A stretch of 64,000 nt of DNA from Pseudomonas hunanensis. GTDB taxonomy: Bacteria; Pseudomonadota; Gammaproteobacteria; Pseudomonadales; Pseudomonadaceae. The stretch covers positions 57,166 through 121,165 of the forward strand of contig NZ_QJRC01000076.1 in assembly GCF_013393325.1 (NCBI RefSeq), in the 5' to 3' direction. The notes below the pieces were generated by a model that was not told the origin of the DNA, did no database searches, and saw nothing but the letters and a program-made list of their open reading frames with translations. The position numbers were made by a program, and so were the translations under genes. Shown piece after piece: positions 9,048 to 17,929 of this stretch (positions within the stretch are counted from its first letter, which is position 1; each line of letters starts with the position of its first letter).

Positions 9048-9785
9048 TCAGGATGGCGAACGGTCGCGACGCATCTGGGTGACCAGGGTAAAGCGGTCAT
9101 CCGGGTGCACGGTCTCGGAAACCGCCATCAGGTCACCGTTTTCCTCGCGGTAATGGCGGGTGATCTTCAGCCCAGGCGAACCCGCCTCGGCCCTTAGCAC
9201 CCGGGCCATTTCAGCGGTCAGCAACACCGCCCGCACCTGCTGGTCGACCACGGCGATCGGCCGGCCATAGTGCTGCTCGATCAGCCCGGCAATCAGCTGG
9301 TCGGGGTGTTCGCGCGCCAGCTCGATAACCTCGGCATGGTCGCGCTGTGCATACACATCGGTCCAGCACAGCGGTGCGGCATTGTGCAGGCGGTCGACGC
9401 GAATACTCGACACGCAGAAGTAATGCTCCCCCGGCACCAACCCCAGCCGCGTGGCCTCGCTCAGGTCGGCGACGAAGTGGCGCACGTTCTGGATTTCCCG
9501 CTGCTGGGTTTCGGCCAGGTGTGCAAGGTCGGCCACGCTGGCCAGCGATTGCGAATAGCCGCCGCGCGGGCTGCTGGCCTCGACCCGAGTGCCCACGCGC
9601 TTGCGCCGCGACACCAGCCCCTGGTTGAGCAGCTGGTCGATCGCTGCGCGCACCGTATGACGGCTCACCTCGTAAAGGTCGCACAGCTCGAACTCGGTCG
9701 GCAGCAGGCTGCCTACCGGGTAGCGGCCACTGGCAATGCCTTCCATCAAGTCCTTTGCCACGGTGGAATAGCGCGTCGGGTTCAT
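9048..9785 (-). CDS. GntR-family (HutC/UTRA) transcription regulator
   Basis: About 245 residues. The N-terminal GntR winged helix (YSTVAKDLMEGIASGRYPVGSLLPTEFELCDLYEVSRHTVRAAIDQL) is followed by a UTRA ligand domain in which effector binding controls DNA affinity. A start at 9812 adds nine residues (MKFARPSKG); neither start has a strong ribosome site. I prefer 9785 because a palindrome suited to an operator (TGATA-GTG-TATCA, 9817-9829) lies just upstream and would otherwise abut the start codon. No metabolic gene of an obvious regulon is adjacent: it is convergent with the RND gene and followed upstream by a GNAT gene. Ligand and targets are unknown. Confidence 0.88.
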   Translation of the reverse strand: MNPTRYSTVAKDLMEGIASGRYPVGSLLPTEFELCDLYEVSRHTVRAAIDQLLNQGLVSRRKRVGTRVEASSPRGGYSQSLASVADLAHLAETQQREIQNVRHFVADLSEATRLGLVPGEHYFCVSSIRVDRLHNAAPLCWTDVYAQRDHAEVIELAREHPDQLIAGLIEQHYGRPIAVVDQQVRAVLLTAEMARVLRAEAGSPGLKITRHYREENGDLMAVSETVHPDDRFTLVTQMRRDRSPS

Positions 9786-9816
9786 ACCTTTGCTCGGTCT
9801 CGCAAACTTCATCGCT

Positions 9817-9829
9817 TGATAGTGTATCA
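9817..9829. promoter_or_regulatory. Candidate GntR operator
   Basis: A perfect dyad TGATA-GTG-TATCA sits directly upstream of the GntR-family gene. UTRA regulators often bind such short dyads at their own promoter. The assignment rests on position and symmetry only. Confidence 0.4.
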
Positions 9830-9885
9830 GCGACAGAATTTCGAACGCTTCACCGGCCCTCTGCAGGTTGGTCGCCCAGTGTCGG

Positions 9886-10329
9886 TCATGGATCGGCGGG
9901 CAAGCTCATGTGCAGCAAAGGAAACGGGCGGCCTTCACCGTCCAGCGGCGAGCGGCCGGTCTGGACAAAGCCATAGTGCTGGTAAAACCCTGTTGCCTGC
10001 GGGTTCTGCTCGTTGACATCGACACTCATCGTGCTGCGCGACTGGCGGCCGAAATCCAGCAGTGCGCGGCCAATGCCCTGGCCGTGGCGCGCGGGGTCGA
10101 CGAAGAGCATTTCCACGTGGTTTTCATTGAAGCCGATGAAGCCCAGGGGCTGGTCATCGGTGTCTACTGCAACCCACAGCTCGACGGCCGGAAAATACAG
10201 GTCACGCAGCTGTGGCAACAGCGCGTCGATGTCGCAGGGTTGTAGAAAGTGGTGCGTCGCGCGTACGGCGCGCAGCCAGATGTCGAGCAACTGCGGGTAG
10301 TCTGCAGCGATGCCTTGGCGAATGATCAT
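9886..10329 (-). CDS. GNAT-family N-acetyltransferase (YjaB-like)
   Basis: A 147-residue GNAT acetyltransferase. The acetyl-CoA pyrophosphate loop is visible as VDPARHGQGIGRALL (residues 75-90), followed by the motif-B region VNEQNPQATGFYQHYGFVQTGRS and a PFPLLHM ending. These features and the length match E. coli YjaB closely as I recall it. The substrate is not known; small amines or amino-acid-like molecules are typical for the family. It is likely transcribed alone or together with the downstream GntR gene on the same strand, 100 bases away. Confidence 0.85.
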   Translation of the reverse strand: MIIRQGIAADYPQLLDIWLRAVRATHHFLQPCDIDALLPQLRDLYFPAVELWVAVDTDDQPLGFIGFNENHVEMLFVDPARHGQGIGRALLDFGRQSRSTMSVDVNEQNPQATGFYQHYGFVQTGRSPLDGEGRPFPLLHMSLPADP

Positions 10330-10587
10330 GCGGTCATCCTGAGTGAATTGATGGCGGATGGGCGCGCCAACAGGTGGCGGCCATGCGGGGTCGGCATCAT
10401 GAATGACCGCTTCGCGAGTTAACGCCTGGGCGGTGCACGGCAGGGGAGGCCGGAAGGGAAGAGTGCGGAAGATTACCCGGATTGCGCAGTGTGGGGCAAT
10501 GGCGGTGCGCTGCAGGTTTTGACTCGACTAGGCTGCTTGTCGATGCTGGAATTGAACCCGCACAACACGAACGGGCCGGGGGCGCCA

Positions 10588-11517
10588 ATGAACCGCAACG
10601 AACTGCGCAAAGCCGATATCAACCTGATGGTGGTGTTCGAAGCCCTGATGCAGGAGCGCAACCTCACCCGTGCCGCGGAAAAGCTGTTCGTCGCCCAACC
10701 CACGGTCAGCGCCGCGCTGGCCAGGTTGCGTGCGATGTTCAACGACCCGTTGCTGGTCCGTGTGGGTAACCGCATGGAGCCCTCGGCCAGGGCCGAAGAG
10801 GTGATCAAGTACCTCACCCCGGCCCTGGATGCGATGTCCGTCGCCCTCAGCCTGACCCACGATTTCGACCCCTTGACCAGCAAGATGACCTTCCGCATCG
10901 GTTTGTCCGATGACGTCGAGTCCGGGCTGTTGCCGCCGCTGTTGCGGGCGTTGCGGGTCGAGGCGCCGAATGTGGTGGTGGTCGTGCAGCATGTGGATTA
11001 CTGGCGCATCCCCGACTTGCTGGCAGCGGGCGATGTAACGGTCGGCATCAGCCAGACCAAGGGGCTGCCTGCCAATGCCAAGCGCAAGGTACTGCGCACG
11101 ATGCAGGGCAGGGTAGTGCGCGCCGACAAGTCGGCCAAGCCACTGACACTGGATGAGTTCTGCGCCCGCCCGCACGTTCAGGTTTCGCCCACCGCCAACA
11201 CCCAGGGTGTGGTAGACGATTGGCTTAAAGAGATTGGCCGCGAACGCAAGGTGGTGTTGTCGGTGCCGCAGTTCAGTTCGCTGCCGGCGATTCTGGCTGG
11301 CACCGACCTGCTGGCCTGTTGCCCGGACTATGCCGCACAGGGCATGGAGCGTTGGGGCAACCTGCAGGCTGAGCAGTTGCCGTTCGAAACCACGGCGCTG
11401 GAGCTGGCGATGGTCTGGTTGAGCACTACCGACAGCGACCCCGCCGAGCGCTGGCTGCGCAGCCGCCTGGAGCACTACATGGGCGGCGTGCGCTCGTTGG
11501 ACGGTGGCCAGGTTTAG
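10588..11517 (+). CDS. LysR-family transcription regulator
   Basis: About 309 residues. The N-terminal helix-turn-helix (RKADINLMVVFEALMQERNLTRAAEKLFVAQPTVSAALARLR) belongs to the NodD/LeuO-like branch of LysR proteins, and residues 95-300 form the effector-binding domain. I start at ATG 10588 (MNRNEL), which follows a GGGGG ribosome site; in-frame starts at 10489 and 10543 add residues that are unusual for the family. The gene ends tail-to-tail with the TonB receptor gene, overlapping by four bases. No divergently transcribed partner with an obvious shared operator is present, so the target is unclear. Confidence 0.88.
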   Translation: MNRNELRKADINLMVVFEALMQERNLTRAAEKLFVAQPTVSAALARLRAMFNDPLLVRVGNRMEPSARAEEVIKYLTPALDAMSVALSLTHDFDPLTSKMTFRIGLSDDVESGLLPPLLRALRVEAPNVVVVVQHVDYWRIPDLLAAGDVTVGISQTKGLPANAKRKVLRTMQGRVVRADKSAKPLTLDEFCARPHVQVSPTANTQGVVDDWLKEIGRERKVVLSVPQFSSLPAILAGTDLLACCPDYAAQGMERWGNLQAEQLPFETTALELAMVWLSTTDSDPAERWLRSRLEHYMGGVRSLDGGQV

Positions 11518-14000
11518 AACGCCCCCTGCAAGGTCACCATGAAGTTACGCGGCTCACCATAGAAGTTACCCCAGCCCGGCGCACCGATGGTGGCGTAGTA
11601 CTTCTTGTCGAACAGGTTGTTGCCGTTGAGGGCGACGGTCCAGTTCTGGTCCAGGCGATACTGCACGCGGCCGTTCCACACGGTGTAGCCCGCCTGCTCG
11701 ACGCGGGTGTTGCGGGTGGTGCGGAAGTTCTCGCTCTGGCTGTTCAGACCGGCACCGAGGGTCCAGCGTTCCAGGGCACCGCCCAGCTGGTAGTCACCCC
11801 ACACTTTGAACATGTGCCGTGGAATGAAGCTGGAGGTGAACGTCAGCTCGGTGGGGTCGCTGTCTTCGATGGTCTTCAGGTATTTGGTCTGGGTGTAGGT
11901 GTAGCCCGCCAACAGTTGCAGGCGCTCGATCGGCGAGCCGCTGATCTCGGCTTCGAAACCCTGCGCGCGCACCTTGCCGCTGTCGGTGTAGCAATACCCG
12001 TCGCCTGACGGGCAGGTCTCGATGTAGTCGCTTTCCGCGCGGTGGTTCTCGACGGTGCGGAACAGGTTGAACGAGGTATTCAGCGCGCCGCCAAGCAGCT
12101 CGCCCTTGATGCCAATCTCGTAGTTGGCACCGGTCTTGGGCTGAAGTGGCTGCCGCTCGGCGTTCACCTTGTCGCTCTGCGGCTGGAAGATGTCGGCGTA
12201 GCTGGCGTAGGCGGTCCACTGGTCGTTCAGGTCGTAAAGCACGGCGGCGAACGGCGTGACCTGGCCGTTTTCCTCACTGCGGTTGTTCACCCAGTAATCG
12301 TAGAACTCGGTGTAGGAGTCGCTCTTGTTGCGGTACCAGCTGACCCGCGCGCCCAGTACCAGGGTAAGCGGCTCTGCCAGCTTCAAGCGCAGGTTGGCGT
12401 AGGTGCCGTATTGGGTGGTGGTGGAATCGGTTGGTACGCTGCCACCACGGGTCGGGTTGACCAGGTAATCGTCCTTGGACGGGCGAGGGAAGTTCGGGGA
12501 GGGGTTGAACGGGTTCTGCTTGCCGTCCAGTAGAATCAGCGCGAAGTAATCATGGGTTTTCTGCCGGCTGGCGTTGGCGCCGATGATCAGCTCGTGCTGC
12601 AGGCCGAACGCCTCGAACTTGCCATCGATATAGCTATCGAAGCCGTAGTCGTCCTGGTCGTAGTCGAAACGACCGGCGCGGACGGCCATGCTGGCAGTGT
12701 TGGCGCCGACCGGCACCGTGCCTTCGGAGTAGGCGTATTCGATGTCCTGGTCGTTGTGGGTGTAGACCGAGGCGAAGTTCAGTGTCCAGTCATCGTTGAA
12801 GCGGTGCTTGAAGTCGGCAAAGCCGGTAATACGCTGGCTTTGCAGGTCGTTCCAACTGGCCCCCAGGCAGGTGGAACGCGACAGCTTCAGGTCACTGCCA
12901 TCGGCGTAGCGTGGCACGCCGGCATAGCACGGTGTGGCATCGACGTCCTCGTAGGCCAGGCCGAAGCCCAGGGTGGTGTCGGCGCTGACGTCCCAGTCGA
13001 TGGCGCCATACAGTATCTGGTCCTGGCGCTTGGCCGTGTCATAGAAATACTGGCGGTCCTGCAGGGCTGCCACCGCGCGGCCCCGCACGCTGCCCGACTC
13101 GTTCAGCGGGCCGCCTACGTCGACTTGGCCGCGATAGTTGTCCCAGCTGCCGGCGGACAGGGTGACAGTGGTCGCGGCCTTGTCCTGGCCGCGCTTGCGC
13201 ACGAAGTTGACGCCACCAGCGGAGGAGCCGGAGCCCTTCATCATCCCGGCCGCGCCTTTGAGGATTTCGACGCGGTCGTAGAACGCCATGTCGCTGGAAA
13301 AGCTGTTGGCCTGCACGTAGTTGCCACCCACGTCCAGCGGCACGCCGTCGTACTGGTACTGGCCGTCCAGGTTGAAACCACGGGAGTAGAAGTATTTGCC
13401 GCCCATGGGCGAGTCATACACGGTGATGCCAGGGGTCTTGTCCAGTACCTGTTCGAGGGTGTTCAGGTTCTGGTCGTCAAGCATCTTGCGGGTCATCACG
13501 GTGACCGCCTGCGGGGTTTCTTTCAGCGTATGGACGCCCTTGCCGATGGTCACTGCGCGGGCGGTGTATGACTGGGTGCCCTCGCTGGTCGCATCCAGCC
13601 GATTGGAGTCGATGTTCAGCGGCCCCAGCTCCATGGCCGTGCCGTAGTCTGCCGACACCAGCACATAACCGCCATTGCCCTGGCGCTGCGCCTGCAAGCC
13701 GCTATTGCTCAGTAACCGCACCAGCCCTTCCTCGACGCTGTAGCTGCCTTCCAGGCCTGCGCTGCTCAGGTTGCGGGTCTGCTCGGTGTCGAACGAAATG
13801 GTCACACCTGCCTGCACGCCAAACTGGGTGATGGCATTGCCCAAAGGGCCAGCGGGGACATGGTAGGCGGTCTGGCTTTGAGCCATGGCCTGGGCAGGCA
13901 TCAGCAGCAGGCACGGCGCGCTGGCAAGGGACATGCCGAACAGCACCAGGCGCACGGCCTGGGTCAGTTTGGTTGCAGGGGTGGGGTACAGATGAGGCAT
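11514..14000 (-). CDS. TonB-dependent siderophore receptor with signalling (STN) domain
   Basis: An 828-residue outer-membrane receptor. After a signal peptide (cleavage near AMAQSQ) comes a secretin/TonB N-terminal signalling domain (residues about 45-120, YHVPAGPLGNAITQFGVQAG), the TonB box region, the plug (MTRKMLDDQNLNTLEQVLDKTPGI) and a 22-strand barrel ending in VTLQGAF. The signalling domain marks it as a transducer that reports ligand binding to a FecR-type anti-sigma factor. The start is ATG 14000, with AAGGA seven bases upstream; a start at 14021 lacks this. It lies downstream of its cognate fecR and fecI genes. The overall pattern resembles FpvA/FhuE hydroxamate receptors, but the siderophore is not identifiable. 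Likely induced under iron limitation. Confidence 0.94.
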   Translation of the reverse strand: MPHLYPTPATKLTQAVRLVLFGMSLASAPCLLLMPAQAMAQSQTAYHVPAGPLGNAITQFGVQAGVTISFDTEQTRNLSSAGLEGSYSVEEGLVRLLSNSGLQAQRQGNGGYVLVSADYGTAMELGPLNIDSNRLDATSEGTQSYTARAVTIGKGVHTLKETPQAVTVMTRKMLDDQNLNTLEQVLDKTPGITVYDSPMGGKYFYSRGFNLDGQYQYDGVPLDVGGNYVQANSFSSDMAFYDRVEILKGAAGMMKGSGSSAGGVNFVRKRGQDKAATTVTLSAGSWDNYRGQVDVGGPLNESGSVRGRAVAALQDRQYFYDTAKRQDQILYGAIDWDVSADTTLGFGLAYEDVDATPCYAGVPRYADGSDLKLSRSTCLGASWNDLQSQRITGFADFKHRFNDDWTLNFASVYTHNDQDIEYAYSEGTVPVGANTASMAVRAGRFDYDQDDYGFDSYIDGKFEAFGLQHELIIGANASRQKTHDYFALILLDGKQNPFNPSPNFPRPSKDDYLVNPTRGGSVPTDSTTTQYGTYANLRLKLAEPLTLVLGARVSWYRNKSDSYTEFYDYWVNNRSEENGQVTPFAAVLYDLNDQWTAYASYADIFQPQSDKVNAERQPLQPKTGANYEIGIKGELLGGALNTSFNLFRTVENHRAESDYIETCPSGDGYCYTDSGKVRAQGFEAEISGSPIERLQLLAGYTYTQTKYLKTIEDSDPTELTFTSSFIPRHMFKVWGDYQLGGALERWTLGAGLNSQSENFRTTRNTRVEQAGYTVWNGRVQYRLDQNWTVALNGNNLFDKKYYATIGAPGWGNFYGEPRNFMVTLQGAF

Positions 14001-14059
14001 TGCGTGATCCTTCCGAGTCATGGCAGAAAGTCGCTGTCGTCGCGGCTTGTGTCAGGGAC

Positions 14060-14086
14060 GGACGAGAATCGAAATCAGCAAGGTTC
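14060..14086 (-). promoter_or_regulatory. Candidate ECF-sigma promoter of the receptor gene
   Basis: On the minus strand GAACC (14086-14082) and CGTCC (14064-14060) are separated by 17 bp. This is the general -35/-10 shape recognised by ECF sigma factors, placed about 60 bases before the receptor start. The adjacent FecI-type sigma factor is the natural candidate to use it. Confidence 0.45.
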
Positions 14087-14110
14087 GCGCGTAGGTTTTT
14101 CAGCGCCTGC

Positions 14111-15046
14111 TCAGGCAGGCTCCACGCTCACCCAATAGCGGCTGAGGTAGTGCACCCTCACAGGGAGGGTTTTCGGCAGGTTGGCCAAAGCGATATCGGT
14201 ATCATCGATGCGAAAGGCTCCGGAGATACTCATGGCCCGGATTGCGGAGGCGCAGCGCAGCACGCCTGGCCGATAGCGCCCCAGTTCTTCGATGAAGTCG
14301 CCCAGGCGCCAGTCGTTAACGCTCAGCATGCCCTGCAGCCAGGCCGTGGAATCGGCGGGCAGAGCCTGGGCGGTGGCGAAGTCATCCTGGTCAAAACTCA
14401 CTTGTTGGCCCGCTTGCAGTTGCAGCAGCCGATCAAGGTGGCGCTGTGGACGTACCTCGACGCTGCCCTGAAGCACGCCCACGCGGGTCTGGCGCGCAAG
14501 TTTGCGGATGCTGAACTCGGTACTGCGGGCAAGCACGCTGCCGTCATCGGTGTGCACGATGAATGGGCGCTGCTGAAGGTCGCTGACCGGGCGGACCAGA
14601 ATTTCCCCTTGATACAGCTGAATCGCCCGCACTTTCGCGTCATAGCGCACGTCCAGCGCGGTGCCCACGTTCAGCTCCAACTGCGAGCCGTCCACCAATT
14701 GCAGGGTGCTTCGTTCGCGGCTGCCGGTACGTTGTTGGGCCAGCAGGGAGCGATAGGGCACCTGCTCGGCGGCCAGCCAGCCACCTGCGCCCATCGCCAG
14801 CAACAGGCTCAGCACCTTCAGCACTTCGCGCCGCTGCGCCTGTGCCGCGCCGAGGCTGGACAGCGCCGCCTGTGGTGGCAGCATGGCCCACTGTTGCTGC
14901 AGCTTTTCTACCCGAGCCCAGGCGGCAGCGTGTTGTGGGCTGGCCTGCAACCACTGCCGCCAGGCCTGGGTGCGGGCCTCGCTGTTGGCGCCGTCGTTGA
15001 GCTGTACATACCAGGTGGCAGCGGCTTCGAGTGTCTTGAGATCCAT
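14111..15046 (-). CDS. FecR-family anti-sigma factor/sigma regulator
   Basis: A 311-residue regulator. Residues 1-80 form the cytoplasmic anti-sigma part (WRQWLQASPQHAAAWARVEKLQ), a single membrane segment lies at about residues 83-105 (VLSLLLAMGAGGWLAAEQ), and the periplasmic FecR domain follows (STLQLVDGSQLELNVGTALDVRY, then DDGSVLARSTEFSIRKL, then GSVEV). It passes the receptor signal across the inner membrane and holds or releases the sigma factor. It begins four bases after the sigma gene's stop and is followed by the receptor gene, the standard order of Pseudomonas cell-surface signalling units. Confidence 0.92.
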   Translation of the reverse strand: MDLKTLEAAATWYVQLNDGANSEARTQAWRQWLQASPQHAAAWARVEKLQQQWAMLPPQAALSSLGAAQAQRREVLKVLSLLLAMGAGGWLAAEQVPYRSLLAQQRTGSRERSTLQLVDGSQLELNVGTALDVRYDAKVRAIQLYQGEILVRPVSDLQQRPFIVHTDDGSVLARSTEFSIRKLARQTRVGVLQGSVEVRPQRHLDRLLQLQAGQQVSFDQDDFATAQALPADSTAWLQGMLSVNDWRLGDFIEELGRYRPGVLRCASAIRAMSISGAFRIDDTDIALANLPKTLPVRVHYLSRYWVSVEPA

Positions 15047-15050
15047 CGGC

Positions 15051-15551
15051 TCAGCCTTCGACTGCCAGCAGGCAGCGGGTCATGGCCTTGATCAGGTGAT
15101 TCTTCACGGTGGTCACCGACACGCCGAAGCGCTCGGCCGCAGCACCGTAGGTCAGGCCTTCCAGTTGCACCGCCAGGAAGATGGCGCGGGTCTTGGTGCC
15201 GAGTTCGTCGAGCAGGCTGTCCACGGTTACCAGCATTTCGATGATGGACAAGCGCACCTCTGGCGAAACCTCCACCGGTTCCGGGCGCAAGGCCAGGGCC
15301 TGCAGATAGGCTTGTTCGATGGTGCGGCGGCGGACCTTGTCGATCAGCAGCGCACGGGCGATGGCGCTGAGGTAGCTGCGCGGCTCGCGGATCGGCAATT
15401 GATTGCGCGCGGTCATCACCCGCAAAAAGGTATCGTGCGCCAGGTCGGAGGCATCGGCGGCGTTGCCCAGGCGGGCGCGTAGCCAGCCCTTCAGCCAGCC
15501 GTTGTTTTCGCTGTAGAGCTGATGCAGGGCCTGATGATCGAGCGTCGACAT
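15051..15551 (-). CDS. FecI-type ECF RNA polymerase sigma factor
   Basis: A 166-residue iron-starvation sigma factor. Region 2 spans about residues 5-70 (LYSENNGWLKGWLRARLGNAADASDLAHDTFLRV) and region 4 about residues 105-160 (ELGTKTRAIFLAVQLEGLTYGAAAERFGVSVTTVKNHLIKAM). It directs transcription of the downstream receptor gene when the FecR partner signals siderophore binding. Such genes are normally Fur-repressed. The AT-rich stretch at about 15563-15590 before the start could hold a Fur site, but its match to the 19-bp consensus is weak by eye. The ribosome site is also weak. Confidence 0.92.
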   Translation of the reverse strand: MSTLDHQALHQLYSENNGWLKGWLRARLGNAADASDLAHDTFLRVMTARNQLPIREPRSYLSAIARALLIDKVRRRTIEQAYLQALALRPEPVEVSPEVRLSIIEMLVTVDSLLDELGTKTRAIFLAVQLEGLTYGAAAERFGVSVTTVKNHLIKAMTRCLLAVEG

Positions 15552-15659
15552 GGCGTCAAATTCGCAATATGAATAGGAATTGATCGCATTGTCGCGATGA
15601 GCCAGGGCGATTGCAAGGGGGCATTTGGGGCCGCAGGGCGGCCCCCAATGATGCGGCGG

Positions 15660-16892
15660 TTAAAAGCCCGCTTCCAAGTCCAGGAGGTCCTGCACGGTCT
15701 GGCGCCGACGGATCATGCGCAGTGCCCCGTCCTCGATCAGAAACTCCGGCAGCAGCGGCCGGCTGTTGTAGTTCGACGACATCGACGCGCCATAGGCACC
15801 GGCGTCGTGGATCACCAGCAGGTCGCCCACCTGTGCCTGGGGCAGCTCCTGCGGGGTCAGTTCCTGGTCATCCTGGGTGAACACGTCACCCGACTCGCAC
15901 AGCGGCCCGGCCACCACGGTCGGTTGCCGTGGACGGTCCACCGGCTGGCCGTTGGCATCGAGCAGGGTCATGCCGTGGTAGGCGCCGTACATCGCCGGGC
16001 GCATCAGGTCGTTGAAGCCGGCGTCGATCATGACGAAGGTATTGCGGCCCACTTGCTTGACGGCACGCACTTCGGCCACGAGGTAGCCCGACTCGGCCAC
16101 CAGGAAGCGCCCCGGCTCGATTTCCATGCGCACCGGGTGGCCGAGCATCGCTTCGATTTCCTTGCGCGCCACTGCCCAGGTCTGGGCATAGCGTTGCAGG
16201 TCGACTGGCTTGTCGGTTTTGCGGTACGGGGTGGACAGCCCGCCACCAATGGAGAAGGCTTCGATGTCCACGCCCAGGCGGCCGATCAGCTCGATCATCG
16301 AGCGAGCCACCTGCTCCAGGTGCTGGTAGTCCACTCCCGAGCCAATGTGCATGTGCACGCCCACCAGGTGCAGGCCGTGCGCCTTGATGCACGCCAGCGC
16401 CTCGTCCAGCTCTTCGTGCCAGATGCCATGCTTGCTGTTTTCACCGCCGGTGTTGGTCTTGCGGCTGTGGCCATGGCCGAAGCCTGGGTTGATACGGATC
16501 CAGACGCGGTGGCCGGGCGAGCGTTCCCCGAGTTGGCGCAGCATGTCGATGGAGCCGGCGTTGACTTCGATTTTCGAGGCCACCACGCGTTCCAGGGTGG
16601 GGCGGTCCAGTGCGTCACAGGTCAGCACCACGCCGGCAGGGTCACCGCCCACGCTGGCACCTGCGGCGAAGGCCCGTTCCATTTCGCCCAGCGACACGGC
16701 GTCCAGCACCAGGCCATGGGCGCGCATCAGGCGCAGCACATGCAGGTTGGGGTTGGCTTTCTGGGCGAAGCGCACGGTGTCGAACACCTTCAACTGCTCG
16801 ACACGTTCGGCGATGGTACCGGTGTCGTACGCCCACAGCGGCGAGCCGTGCTGGCGGACGGCTTCGGCCAGGAGGGTGAAGGGTGCGGTCAT
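15660..16892 (-). CDS. lysA: Diaminopimelate decarboxylase
   Basis: A 410-residue PLP enzyme of the alanine-racemase-fold decarboxylases. It converts meso-diaminopimelate to L-lysine, the last step of lysine synthesis. The PLP lysine is in FAQKANPN (near residue 45), the HIGSG and GGGLSTPY phosphate-binding motifs lie in the barrel, and GPLCESGDVF carries the active-site Cys/Asp of the C-terminal domain. ATG 16892 follows TAGGAG; the longer frame to 16934 has no ribosome site. It is divergent from a LysR gene with a perfect 24-bp palindrome between them, as expected of a LysR-activated lysA. The genome may hold a second lysA, which cannot be judged here. Confidence 0.93.
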   Translation of the reverse strand: MTAPFTLLAEAVRQHGSPLWAYDTGTIAERVEQLKVFDTVRFAQKANPNLHVLRLMRAHGLVLDAVSLGEMERAFAAGASVGGDPAGVVLTCDALDRPTLERVVASKIEVNAGSIDMLRQLGERSPGHRVWIRINPGFGHGHSRKTNTGGENSKHGIWHEELDEALACIKAHGLHLVGVHMHIGSGVDYQHLEQVARSMIELIGRLGVDIEAFSIGGGLSTPYRKTDKPVDLQRYAQTWAVARKEIEAMLGHPVRMEIEPGRFLVAESGYLVAEVRAVKQVGRNTFVMIDAGFNDLMRPAMYGAYHGMTLLDANGQPVDRPRQPTVVAGPLCESGDVFTQDDQELTPQELPQAQVGDLLVIHDAGAYGASMSSNYNSRPLLPEFLIEDGALRMIRRRQTVQDLLDLEAGF

Positions 16893-16943
16893 GGTGGCGC
16901 TACTCCTATAAGAAAGGCCACGAGCATGAGGCAAAGCAGGAAT

Positions 16944-16967
16944 TCAGAAAAATAGCTATTTTTCTGA
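16944..16967. promoter_or_regulatory. Perfect 24-bp palindrome, probable LysR operator for lysA
   Basis: The arm TCAGAAAAATAG (16944-16955) is the exact reverse complement of 16956-16967. It lies between the divergent lysA and lysR-type genes, 51 bases from the lysA start and 18 from the regulator start. It contains a T-N11-A core as used by LysR proteins. Symmetry and position make it a likely binding site for shared control; no binding data are available. Confidence 0.65.
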
Positions 16968-16985
16968 TGGTCATTCATATTTGAT

Positions 16986-17921
16986 ATGCCCATTGTCGAC
17001 CCACCGAGTGCTGCCGTGAAACTGTCCGTCCGCCATATCGAAGTGTTCCGCGCCATCATGGCCGCAGGCAGTGTCACCGGCGCGGCGCGGCTGCTGTTCA
17101 CCTCGCAGCCCACTGTTAGTCGCGAGCTGGCGCGCCTGGAGCAGGTGACCGGGCTGAATCTGTTCGAGCGCGAAGGTGGGCGTTTGGTGGCAACGGCCCA
17201 GGCATTGCTGTTGATCGAAGAGGTCGAGCGTGCCTATGTCGGGCTGGAACGCATCGATCGCTTTGCCCAGGCCATCCGCAATTTCGAGCAGGGGCGGCTG
17301 GCCATCACCTGCCTGCCGCTGTTTTCACAGACCTTGTTGCCCAAGGCCTGTCAGCGCTTTCACCAGCAGCACCGGGGCGTGAGCGTGAGCATCCTGGCGC
17401 AGGAGTCGCCCTTGCTGGAGGAGTCGCTGGTTGCCCAGCAGCACGACCTTGGCCTGACCGAGGTCGAGCAGATACCGCGCGGCGCTTATGGTGAATTGCT
17501 GTTCAGCGCCAACATGGTGTGCGTGTTACCCGAGCATCACCCGTTACAGGCCAAGGCCGAGCTGGAACTGAGCGATTTTCACGAGGTCGATTTCATCAAC
17601 CTGGCCAGCCTGGACACCTACCGCCAGCGCCTGGACCAGCACTTTCGTGCAGCGGGGGTTAACCGCCGCACCATCATCGAGACCACCAGCGCCGCGTCGG
17701 TGTGCGCCATGGTCAGGCAAGGCCTGGGGGTGGCGATCATCAATCCGCTGAGCGGGCTGGAGGCGGCCCAGGGCGGGCTGCCGATCCGCAGGTTACGGGT
17801 GTCGGTGCCGTACCAGGTGATGCTGATACGCCCGGACCACCGGCCGGCCTCGGCGGCGGTGGAGCCGTTTTGCGAGGCGTTGCGGGAGCAGGCGCAGGCG
17901 ATGCAGGCGGCGTTGCGGTAG
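16986..17921 (+). CDS. LysR-family regulator, probable activator of lysA
   Basis: A 311-residue LysR protein. The helix-turn-helix is at residues 12-70 (LSVRHIEVFRAIMAAGSVTGAARLLFTSQPTVSRELARLE), and the effector-binding domain runs to the end. It resembles E. coli LysR, which activates lysA in response to diaminopimelate, and the divergent position fits. I use ATG 16986; an internal GTG near 17017 (VKLSVRHIEV) would give a start closer to typical family members and cannot be excluded. The upstream palindrome would be its operator. Confidence 0.88.
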   Translation: MPIVDPPSAAVKLSVRHIEVFRAIMAAGSVTGAARLLFTSQPTVSRELARLEQVTGLNLFEREGGRLVATAQALLLIEEVERAYVGLERIDRFAQAIRNFEQGRLAITCLPLFSQTLLPKACQRFHQQHRGVSVSILAQESPLLEESLVAQQHDLGLTEVEQIPRGAYGELLFSANMVCVLPEHHPLQAKAELELSDFHEVDFINLASLDTYRQRLDQHFRAAGVNRRTIIETTSAASVCAMVRQGLGVAIINPLSGLEAAQGGLPIRRLRVSVPYQVMLIRPDHRPASAAVEPFCEALREQAQAMQAALR

Positions 17922-17929
17922 GTTCGGGC

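Noticed and set aside
15563..15590. Fur box before the FecI-type sigma gene
   Set aside because: Best alignment to the 19-bp consensus is only about half matched by eye; plausible biologically but not supported enough to list.
15625..15648. GC-rich stem between the sigma gene and lysA
   Set aside because: It has a bulge and no T-run on either strand, so terminator function is unsupported.
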